A stretch of 64,000 nt of DNA from Anthoceros angustus (Eukaryota; Streptophyta; Anthocerotopsida; Anthocerotales; Anthocerotaceae): NCBI GenBank assembly GCA_010909165.1, contig MU008186.1, positions 1 to 64,000 on the forward strand. Direction: 5' to 3'. The notes beneath the pieces are model-generated. The model was not told the origin of the DNA. It was given only the letters and a program-made list of their open reading frames with translations, and searched no databases. Every line of letters starts with the position of its first letter. Positions within the stretch are counted from its first letter, which is position 1. Shown here one piece after another: positions 12,130 to 21,264 of this stretch. The position numbers and the translations under genes are program-made.

Positions 12130-12310
12130 GTATGGGTTCTTCGCCTCCTTGGCCTTGACTTGGGCTTCTTCGCCTCCTCCTCCTTGGCCTTGACTTCTTC
12201 GCCTCCTCTTGGCCTTGACTTGGGCTTCTTCGCCTCCTCCTTGGCCTTGGACTTGGGCTTCTTGCCTCCTCTCCTTGGCCTTGACTTGGGCTTCTTCGCC
12301 TCCTGGGCTT
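12130..12310. repeat. 35-bp minisatellite, array 1
   Basis: Imperfect tandem copies of a unit containing CTTGGCCTTGGACTTGGGCT and CTTCGCCTCC. This array is more eroded than the one at 13500-13705. Confidence 0.75.
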
Positions 12311-12394
12311 GGTCCTCTAGGCCTCAAGCCTTGGCACACTTTAGAGAGTCCCTTGCCTACTTGCTTAAAGAGCTAGTCACGAGCTGCACGCCCA

Positions 12395-12510
12395 GCACGC
12401 CTAGCACGGCCTAGCATCGCTTAGCATCACCTAGCATCGCCTAGCACGGCCTAGCATCGCCTAGCATCACCTAGCATCGCCTAGCATCACCTAGCATCGC
12501 CTAGCACGCC
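12395..12510. repeat. 10-bp repeat array CCTAGCATCG
   Basis: About ten copies of CCTAGCATCG or CCTAGCATCA with occasional CCTAGCACGG variants. The matching array in the second tandem unit is at about 13785-13905. Confidence 0.85.
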
Positions 12511-13499
12511 CATCAGCGAACACGAGATCATAGCTTGTAACAAGAGGGATTAGCTCGCACGCCGTGGCACAAACACACCTCCCACAGAACAACACGCAAA
12601 TTCCTCACACATCGCCTCCTGAGTCATAGCCTCCTCACAACGCCTTGCATTGCATCTAGAGGACAAGCTATGATCCGAGCTTGTCCTCAATGGAAGGGTC
12701 TATATACATACTAAGATATATAGTATCGGCATATTCCTAAGATATCCTATTGGCATCAACATATGCTAAATATCCTAAGAATACACTATAATATGCAATA
12801 TGCCAAAGCATATTACTTGAACTTATCCACTATTGTATCCTAAGAATACACTATAATATGCAAGGAATATGCCAAAGCATATTACTTGAGCTTATCCACT
12901 TAGCTATTGCTAACAATATTTAATTAACACTAATCAATGGTTAATTAACTTAAGCACCTTAGATTAATTAACACTAATCAATGGCTAATAAACATAAGCA
13001 CCTTAGATTAATTAACACTAATCAGTAATTAACATAAGCATCTTAGATTAATTAACACTAATTACTTACTTAAAGATAAGTAATTAGATTAATTAATGCT
13101 AATTAAACACTAAACCCAAGTCACGAGATTAGTATCACACGGCATGACAAAGAACATGTATGTATGTGTGGGGTGGATGTCATGGTCCCATGAGCGATGA
13201 GTGCGGAATGAAGACAAGTCCTCCTCGTCACTTCAGCTACACTTCAAATTGCGGTGTGGTGGGTTTGGATAGCAAAGGCATGAGAACTCTAGAGTTAAAC
13301 ACGATGGGGGTGAATGATGATAGGGTGCTAACCAATTTAGGAGTTTTGGATGAAAGTGAAATCAAATGGATGATGACATACCCATGCTCATCCATCCCTG
13401 TGAATGGGGCCCAAGAGTAAAATACTCTTGTTTCTCCTTGGTTGGTTGGCCTTAAAGGCCACCCATAATAAACCTCATTCCTCTCCTTGGTATGGGTTC

Positions 13500-13705
13500 T
13501 TCGCCTCCTCTCCTTGGCCTTGGACTTGGGCTTCTTCGCCTCCTCTCCTTGGCCTTGGACTTGGGCTTCTTCGCCTCCTCTCCTTGGCCTTGGACTTGGG
13601 CTTCTTCGCCTCCTCTCCTTGGCCTTGGCCTTGGACTTGGGCTTCTTTGCCTCCTCTCCTTGGCCTTGGACTTCGGCTTCTTCGCCTCCTCTCCTTGGCC
13701 TTGGG
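13500..13705. repeat. 35-bp minisatellite, array 2
   Basis: Clean tandem copies start at 13511, 13546 and 13581 and so on. The unit has no stop codon in most frames and its length is not a multiple of three, so several overlapping open frames of about 80-135 codons arise on both strands. Those frames are a by-product of the repeat and are not called as genes. Confidence 0.88.
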
Positions 13706-13784
13706 CTTGGTCTCTCTGGGCCTCAAGCCTTGGCACACTTTAGAGAGTCCCTGCTTGGCAAGGCTAGTGCCTCGCGTAGCCTGT

Positions 13785-13905
13785 CGCCTAGCATCGCCTA
13801 GCATCGCCTAGCATCGCTTAGCATCACCTAGCATCGCCTAGCATCGCCTAGCATCGCCTAGCATCACTAGCATCGCCTAGCATCGCCTAGCACGGCCTAG
13901 CATCG
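13785..13905. repeat. 10-bp repeat array, second copy
   Basis: About twelve copies of CCTAGCATCG and variants, the counterpart of the array at 12395-12510. Confidence 0.85.
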
Positions 13906-14599
13906 CCTGAGTCATAGCTTGTAACAAGAGGGATTAGCTCGCGTCGTGGCACAAACACACTCTCCCCACAAGAACAACACAAATTCCTCACACATCGCTC
14001 TCGGGTCATAGCTTTGGCCTCCTCAGCGTTGCATTGCATCTAGAGGACAAGCTATGATGATCAGCTTGTCCTCAATGGAAGGGTCTATATACATACTAAG
14101 ACCTGGTATCGGCATATTCCTAAGATATCCTATTATTGACGTATGCGGAAATATCCTAAGAATACACTATAATATGCAAGGAATATGCCAAAGCATATTA
14201 CTTGAACTTATCCACTCTATTGTATCCTAAGAATACACTATAATGCAAGGAATATGCCAAAGCATATTACTTGAGCTTATCCAGCTATTGCTAACATATT
14301 TAATTAACACTAATCAATGGTTAATTAACTTAAGCACCTTAGATTAATTAACACTAATCAATGGCTTAAACATAAGCACCTTAGATTAATTAACACTAAT
14401 CAATGCTTATTAACATAAGCATCTTAGATTAATTAACACTAATTACTTACTTAAAGATAAGTAATTAGATTAATTAATGCTAATTAAACACTAAACCCAA
14501 GTGCAGAGATTAGTATCACACGGCATGACAGCAACATGTATGTATGTGTGGGGTGGATGTCATGGTCCCATGAGCGATGAGTGCGGAATGAAGACAAGC

Positions 14600-15050
14600 G
14601 CAATTAAGGCTCAGCGACGAAGATCTCTCCGGGCGCGCGGGCGCGCACATGGCTCTTCGGAATCCGGGCTGGTGATTAAGATTGGCAACGGTGGAGGCTA
14701 CAAAGGGCAGGCAATCCGTCATTGACCGCGGATTGTTGATGTCTGGTTCAGGAGAACAGCCATACAGATCCCAAGCGCTCTCAAAACGTCTTGTGTGTGC
14801 GATTTTCAGCAGTGATGTGTGTAGGAGACGGTGACCGCTTAAAGACTGGATTTTTGCCATTTGCAGTTGTCATTGTGCGAGTGTCATTGTGCTTTACTTA
14901 GTCATGGTTGTGATTCACATGAGGTCCGTAAACAGATGATTCAATCGCTTGACAATTACCATGGTAGGGTAGTGTGGACCACGGACTCTCCCCTGGGGCA
15001 GGAAATGAGTTAGGTTTTGTTTTTTTCGTAGGCGTGGAGTAGAAAATAAG
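14600..15050. other. No gene seen
   Basis: Unique-looking sequence between the LTR block and a GC-rich repeat. Open frames here are short and resemble nothing recognised. Confidence 0.5.
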
Positions 15051-15069
15051 GCGGAAAGCAAGAAATAAG

Positions 15070-15235
15070 TCCGGAGTAGGTCGAGGGACTCCGGAGTAGG
15101 CCGAAGGACTCCGGAGTAGGCCGAAGGACTCCGGAGTAGGCCGAAGGACTCCGGAGTAGGCCGAAGACTCCGGAGTAGGCCGAAGGACTCCGGAGTAGGC
15201 CGAAGGACTCCGGAGCACACTCCGGAGGAGCTACG
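15070..15235. repeat. Tandem repeat with CTCCGGAGTAGGCC unit
   Basis: About eight tandem copies of an approximately 20-bp unit, GGACTCCGGAGTAGGCCGAA. Each holds the palindrome CTCCGGAG. Degenerate CTCCGGA pieces continue to about 15305. Confidence 0.88.
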
Positions 15236-15509
15236 GACTACACTCTGGAGGGAGCCCGGACCGCACCCCGGAGTGCCCGGGGTAAGTCCGGACTACACTC
15301 CGGAGCCGGATGGATAAGTACGCCAGGTAAAGTAACTTAGGAGTCGGAGCGTATTTTAAACAGAGGGAGCCACGTGGACGGTACTGAGAGGTGGACGGGC
15401 ATGCAGCAGACCAGGACCGTAGGGTTGCCAGTGGGTTAGCGGTATTCACGCCCGGCGGCGGTAAGGCTAGAGTGGCGTGGCGAGTAAGCGGGCGTAAGGC
15501 GGGAGTAAG

Positions 15510-16690
15510 CCATGCAGCCTCCCGATTCAGGCGGCAAGAGCCGCCCTTCCAGCGGTTACTCTCGGAGTGGACCGGGCGGAGGTCATTCTTCCAAGCAACC
15601 TTGGCGGTTCTCGCCTTTGACTCGCGCTCAGACACCCGGCTCTCTGGCGTTGTCTTTTCGAGCGCTCAGGCACCCTCACGTGCGGCTCGACCTTGTGGTT
15701 GGGGCGACTGACACAGCGGCAGAAGAACATGAGATTGTTGAGTTTCAAGCCCCAACAGCGGAACAAGAGGAGCGCGGCGATGGGACCCAAGAAAGCGGCG
15801 GAGGTGTGGGAGCCATGGCGCTTGGTGGAACGCATCATCGTCACCAAGCGCTACCCGGACTTCGGTCCTTGGCTGGAGGAGGTGGAGGAGTTGGTGGAGG
15901 CACCGGATATTTTCCGGTATGCCGGACCTTCGGCAGTCCCTAGTCCGGAGTACGCCCAAGATGCCGGTGGCCAACAAGGAGGTCCGCTCTAAGAACTCGC
16001 GGAGGACCCGGAGGTGGACTGTGGAGGTCCCGAGGCGGTTTACAACCGCCCGGAGGTAGGGAGTGGTTTGAGCCCCAGTGGTGCGAGGGAAGGTGGAGGC
16101 GCCGGCCCTCTGCGACGAGGCAGGATCCTCCAACGGGTGGTTGATGTCGGATCTCCTGGACAGGAGGGTACGATCAGTGGCGAAGATCATCGTCCACTAG
16201 AATATGCTCACCAAGGTGGACCACCTCGGGGATAATCTGCTGGTGTTCCTCCACGACTTACAGAGGGGGAAACGCGCTGACTGGGGCAAGATCATCTTTG
16301 CCCGAATCAACTAGGAGGCCCGGAAGCTGAGAAGTGAGAAGCCACCCCCGTCGGCGTTGTCGCCGTTCATCATCCATGTGTGGGGGCACATGAACCTCCT
16401 GAAGGAGGGGGAAGAGGAGCGGGCGCTACGGAAGGGGTTGGCCGCCCTACCAGAGGCAGAGCGGGAAGGAAGAAGGCAAGAGGCCGAGGTCTCAGGCCGG
16501 ACAGCAGTGCAGGAGGAGGAGGATCGGGACTCCATACGTCTGGAACGGACCCCCTCGCCACCCAGGGAAGTATGGGAAGACATTCCCGCTTCCCTCCTCT
16601 TGGTTCCCCCACCGGAACACCTTGCGCAGGAGGAGGTAGCCACAGAAGGAGCCGCGGTTGCGACGACGGAGCCCAGCGGCCACTGAACCT
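15510..16690 (+). pseudogene. Degenerate GC-rich ORF of unknown function
   Basis: Consecutive plus-strand frames give a protein-like sequence: MGPKKAAEVWEPWRLVERII with YPDFGPWLEEVEELVE from 15779, then MLTKVDHLGDNLLVFLHDLQ from about 16204, where one in-frame TAG follows FARIN, and an acidic region (KEGEEERALRKGLAALPEAE) to 16686. I do not recognise the family. The place between repeat arrays and retroelements, plus the internal stop and frame changes, suggests a mobile-element protein, perhaps a gag-like ORF. Host origin cannot be excluded. Confidence 0.4.
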
Positions 16691-16864
16691 CACTGACTCG
16701 GCGAAGCGAAAAGCGGAAGATGGGCCACTACCGCCGCCCAGACTGACCTGTTCCCTTGCCCCTACCAACGGAGTGGTAGGAAGCGGAGGAGGCCGTGCGG
16801 AGGGCAGAGAGGGACGCTGCCCTCCGAAAGAGGCCCAAGGCCAAAGGAGAGGCCCAAGTCCCAA

Positions 16865-17065
16865 GGCTTGAGGCCTAGAGAGGGGACCAAGTCCAAGGCC
16901 AAGGAGAGGAGGTGAAGAAGCCCGAGTCCAAGGCCAAGGAGAGGAGGCAAAGAAGCCCAAGTCCAAGGCCAAGGAGAGGAGGCGAAGAAGCCCAAGTCCA
17001 AGGCCAATGAGAGTAGGCAAAGAAGCCCAAGTCCAAGGCCAAGTAGAGGAGGCGAAGAAGCCCAT
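16865..17065. repeat. 35-bp minisatellite, array 3, opposite orientation
   Basis: Tandem AAGTCCAAGGCCAAGGAGAG-type units, the reverse complement of the arrays at 12.1 and 13.5 kb. The following segment (17080-17270) is in the same orientation as its relatives at 11.9 and 13.3 kb, so a rearrangement inverted only part of the leader. Confidence 0.82.
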
Positions 17066-17485
17066 ACCAAGGAGGACAACAAAGGCATAAGAACTCTAGA
17101 GTTCAAGGGTGGGGTGGATCGGTAAGTCGGATGGGGTGGCTAACTGGAGTTTCAAGTGAAATCAAATGGTGACATACCCATGTCTATCCACCCCTTATCC
17201 CTTGGAACTGGGCCCTGAGTAAAACCAATCTTTTTTCTCCGGTTGGTTGGCCTTAAAGGCCTGCATATGGAGGCCTCATTCATGATCTAAGTTAGCGGTG
17301 TGTTAACCTTGATTAAGGGTTTGATCTAGCCACTAACCGCCTGGAGTGCATGCTGGACACACTCGATCCGGACGGAGCTACCAACCAGCAAGTCCATCGA
17401 GGGTCGAAGTCCCGACCAAGAGAAGTGCGAACACCTCGATTTTGGTACCCGAAGGACGGAGGAACCCGGCGACAATCAACAATCT

Positions 17486-18265
17486 TTGAAGGATCATGGT
17501 GGCAACACACAAGACACGTTAGTCTTTGCCGGACAACTCGGTAGCGGCGAGGAGGACTTGTCTCTTGGAGTCGTCAAGATGGGAGGAGACAAGGATCGAA
17601 TGGAGTTGTTCACGGAGACGGCGGGCACCTTGCCACCGGAGGACTTCATCGAGAAATGCGGTGTGCGGAGATGGAATTGAAGACCGGATACACGGCGATC
17701 GGCTTCATCCAAATCTTACTTGGGGATGAAGCATTGGCGTGCTATCGCGAGCACAAGGCGAGGTTGTTGAGCACATCGGAGGACCGATGGCTTCAAGCTC
17801 GAAGGAACCAATCGAGCAGGCGGTGGCGAGTGGGCACGATCCCATCGAAGAGATGTTTGACATCTTCCTGGAGTTTCCTGGCGGATGAGAAGATCTCGGT
17901 GACACTTCAAGATGAAGTCGGTGATGCGAAGATGGCTTATCGAAGAATCGACCGGTTGATGACACCAAGATCATGAGTATGGTGGTGCGGTACTTGGGGA
18001 TGAAGCATTGGCGTGCTATCGCGAGCACAAGGCGAGGTTGTTGGCCACATCGGAGGACCAGTGGCGATTCAAGCTCCGTGGAACCAATCGGCAGCGGGGT
18101 GGCACCAGTGGGCACGATCCCATCGAGATGTTTGACATCTTAGGTGGAGTTTCCTGCACGGATGAGAAGATCTCCGGTGACACTTCAAGATGAAGTCGCG
18201 AGGCTGAAGATGGCTTATCGAAGAATCGACCGGTTAGTGACACCAAGATCATGAGTGACCGGTAG
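17486..18265 (+). pseudogene. gag remnant with a 274-bp tandem duplication
   Basis: Frames include GVVKMGGDKDRMELFTETAG with PPEDFIEKCG and MELKTGYTAIGFIQILLGDE, matching the minus-strand copy at 11.4-11.8 kb. The stretch starting TGGGGATGAAGCATTGGCGT at 17721 restarts at 17995, so a 274-bp piece is present twice. Frameshifts break the frame in both parts. The role as Gag is inferred from position ahead of the zinc knuckles. Confidence 0.5.
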
Positions 18266-18499
18266 AAGTACTTGCGAGCATTGCCATATGCATGCGGAAG
18301 GTGCAACAAGCGGTGCACGACGAAGGGCAACACTACACCCTCAAGGAAGTGTACGAGATGGTGACAAGATAGGGCCCTGACACTTTCTCTCGTGTTGCAA
18401 GTGATTACTCCGGCACAAGTAGGAGTGGTGGACGACATGGCCAAGCGGAGGTCGAGTGGAGGAGCTCGGCGAGACAAGCCAGCCCACACGGCCCAAGTG

Positions 18500-18650
18500 G
18501 CGAGCCCTGCGTGAGGTGCCGAGGGGCGGACCATTCCCCTCATGAGTGCGAGCATGCATTCGGAGGAGTCAAGGGTGAGGAGCCATGCCCTAGGTGTGGG
18601 AATGGGCACAATGAAGCGGCATGTTGGGAGAAGCATCCGAATTGCGGCCT
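18500..18650 (+). pseudogene. Nucleocapsid region with two CCHC zinc knuckles
   Basis: The frame reads CVRCRGADHSPHEC (C-x2-C-x4-H-x4-C, the classic retroviral-type knuckle) and, about 20 residues on, CPRCGNGHNEAAC (C-x2-C-x3-H-x4-C). Such paired knuckles bind genomic RNA in Gag proteins. The downstream part is basic and turns into a different frame before the protease-like region. Confidence 0.68.
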
Positions 18651-19329
18651 ACGGGTTATCGAGCGGCAACCCGGCCAATGCATCTGCGTCAACCTCATCC
18701 ACAAAATCGGCGAAGAGCAAAGGCGGTGGAGGAGGCACTGGAAGTCCGTGGACAAAAGAAAGCGGGAAGCATCAAAGAAGGCGATGGACGGCTCGTGGCA
18801 CGCCTTGCAAAGCTGGAAGTTGGTGCGGGCGAAGATCAAGGAGAGCGGTTCATCATCGAGGGCGAAGAAGATGAGCACAAGCTTGGATACATGGCGGTGA
18901 CCCGGATCCAAGGGCAGGGAAGAAACCTGGCGCTACGAGAGAAGATAGCTCGGAGGAAGAAGAGGATGTCTTGACACGCGGTCACGGAAGACGGAAGCTT
19001 GGGGATCCTCTTCCGAACCTATGCCAAGATGCCAAAGTCGTTTGAGCCATTGCCAGCAGAACAGCTGGAGCAACATCAAAGTCAGTGGGCGATGTGGAGA
19101 AACCCATGCAGATTGACGGAGACGATGGCACAAAAGCGGAGATGCCATGTTTGACCTACAAGACATGGGGTTGGCGTGAAGGAAGTCGGGGGTTTGACTC
19201 GGCGGATGTTGACAACCCTTGAAGGCAAGCAAGTGTCCAAGATTTGCCACAGGGTGGCAATGATGTCATTCTTGACCTCAGCCAAGCATCTCGTGGAAGC
19301 GGAATCTTTGGCAGTGGGAGTGGCTTTGG

Positions 19330-19690
19330 TCAACAATCGGAGAGGCACATTGAAATCAATGGATTCGCACCAAGGAGGTGTTGATTGACAGAGCACGGTG
19401 ATCGTTGGAAGAAGAGTGAAGGAAGCGTTGGGTCTCCACCAAGAAAGGTTGAAGGAAACCAAGTGGAAGATCCGACCGCAGGACCACGAGCATGTGTTGG
19501 GGTGACAAGGTACAAGCTGAAGGTTTCATTCAAACCAAGAACAGACTTCACCTTTGTCGAGGTACACCGCTTGGTCACGATGCAGACATTTGATGTCTTC
19601 TTTGGGAGCGGACGCTTTGTACAAACACAGGTCATGGTGGATTTGTGGGCGGAGGCAGTCTACTATCGACCGGTGGAAAATGGAGCAAAA
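19330..19690 (+). pseudogene. Retropepsin-like protease remnant
   Basis: In changing frames the sequence gives RHIEINGFAPRR, then a VLID stretch at 19377-19388 where D-S/T-G would be expected, and VIVGRRVKEALGL from about 19400. The layout (hydrophobic strand, arginine, L-I-D, then a GRRxxEALGL helix) is that of gypsy-type proteases. A base appears to be missing right at the active-site triad, so the motif itself is not intact. The same region of the minus copy is at about 10.19-10.38 kb. Confidence 0.45.
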
Positions 19691-20046
19691 CCGATGAGCG
19701 GATTGCCCGCATCCCTCTGCGGTGCATGGCAAGGATCATGAGAACCTCATTGCCAGCGTCTACCCGATGTTTGGCGCCGTAGTGAAGGACACGCCATACG
19801 TGCTTGAACCTCTTGGCGTGTGTCTAACAACCCTGATGGAGGATTTCGGCGAGGAGGAGGAAAACAAGCTAGGGTTGCAACCACCCTCGGAGGAGGTTCT
19901 TCAAGTCACCGGACGGTGGTGGTAGCAATGAGCCGTGCAAAAGGCTGGAGGATGGTGCAAGAGGACCCGGTGCCCTATGAGCCGGAGAACTGCTAAGTTC
20001 TTGCCTAGGGTTGAGCTGTTTGTGACCTAAACACCCGGTCATCACA

Positions 20047-21030
20047 TGGCGACCTCGGGAAGCATAGTGCTCGTGGAACTCTTTGGAGGCATCGATCGGC
20101 TTGGGCGGTGCTAAAGTGTGGCATCAAAGTGCGAAGATCGTGCATTGTGACCCGGATCCAAAAGCAAGGATTGTGTCACGAGCGTAAGAGACTTGATGGG
20201 GAGTACCTAACCTCACGTGGGAGTCGGTGAAGGGTTACCGGGGCTGCCGATGGATGTTCGCATGATAGGGTTGTCCCATTTGAGTTGTCTTGGGCAGCGG
20301 TGGACCTTGTCATCGCAGTTGGGAGTGTCAAGGACTATCCTCTGCAGGCAAGGGTCAAGGTCGAAGGATCCACGACGGCATTGTTCTATGACCGATGAGG
20401 ATCTTGCGCTTGATCCGAGAAAGGGCAAGAAAGGCCTTGTGGATACATGTTGGAGAATGTGCCGGCATGCATGAGCGTGAAGAAGCAAGTTCGGAGGACT
20501 TTGCCACGATCCGAGTGTTGGGTCAGGAGCTTCTATTGGATGCAGCTCAATTTGGTTCGAGGGCTCATAGGTTGAGGTCCATGTGGACTAACCTTGCTCC
20601 CTTGGAACATTTGAAGTGTGCGAGGTCGTTCACCAAGCGACCTAATCATGTTGTCAAGGATGTGCTAGCATCGGGAAGGCATGCCCAACAAGTCATCAAG
20701 ATTGACAAGCTGCCGCACTTCCCACACGAACACTGGACACCCCATGGCGGCTTGGTCAACCTTTGTGGTCAAGTCCAAGTCTTACGCCTTGGGAACCATG
20801 GCCCGGCGTTGTGGTGGGCAGACATGGCGAGGCCTTGGGAGAAAGCCACAGAGAGGAGTTGGCCATGGGATTTGATGCCGAGCCACGAAGACAGGGAGTG
20901 AGAAGGAACGGTGTCGATTGCTTGGGCAAGCATTTGACGTGAACATGATGACTGGTTGTTTAGCGGAGTCGCTTACCAACTTCAAACCAAGAAGGCGGGG
21001 TTGAAGCGGTTCGGTGGGTGAAGGACATTC
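20047..21030 (+). pseudogene. Cytosine-C5 DNA methyltransferase domain, copy 2
   Basis: Starts MATSGSIVLVELFGGI (motif I). It continues with HCDPDPKA (motif II acidic block), the WECQGLSS motif IV region with the catalytic Cys, an ENV triplet (motif VI) readable in another frame, and LLLDAAQFGSRAHRLR (motif VIII Q-R-R). The open stretch 20395-20901 is the longest piece. C5 methyltransferases flip out a cytosine and attack C6 with the motif IV Cys; the motif VI Glu protonates N3. Frame changes between motifs mean this copy makes no enzyme. Confidence 0.72.
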
Positions 21031-21264
21031 CGGCACTCGCATCTCAACAGGAGAAGGCGAGTTTGGAGGGCAAGGAGGAGCACGTAGAGGCGTGCAAGCC
21101 ATCGAGCCACAACCACATGAGTGGTTAACAGGCGAGTTGAAGAGCAATCAGCGTCGGCTAAAGGAGTTGTTGGAGGCATCGCGACATGTGTTTGCTTTCA
21201 CGCTTGCGGAGATGGGGAAGTACACCAAAGGGAAGTTCCACATAGAACTAATCAAGAATGAACC

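Larger units (their letters stand above)
11818..13206 (-). repeat. LTR and leader block, tandem unit A (about 1.39 kb)
   Basis: This block and 13207-14594 are tandem copies with an offset of about 1387 bp; for example GGGTCTATATACATACTAAG occurs at 12700 and again at about 14087. In minus orientation each unit has a 5'-TGTGATACTAATCT end, an AT-rich U3-like part, a TATATAGACCC promoter-like box, a 10-bp repeat array, the 35-bp minisatellite and the start of the gag region. The AT-rich part matches the complement of the LTR at 23.1-23.6 kb. Confidence 0.7.
13207..14594 (-). repeat. LTR and leader block, tandem unit B (about 1.39 kb)
   Basis: Second copy of the block at 11818-13206, diverged by scattered small indels. 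It ends on the gag-start sequence (complement of about 13210-13225), which is fused to the next unit. This shows a segmental tandem duplication and not two independent insertions. Confidence 0.7.

Noticed and set aside
13404-13811. Overlapping plus- and minus-strand ORFs of 83-135 codons
   Set aside because: They are by-products of a 35-bp repeat without stops; no frame is favoured.
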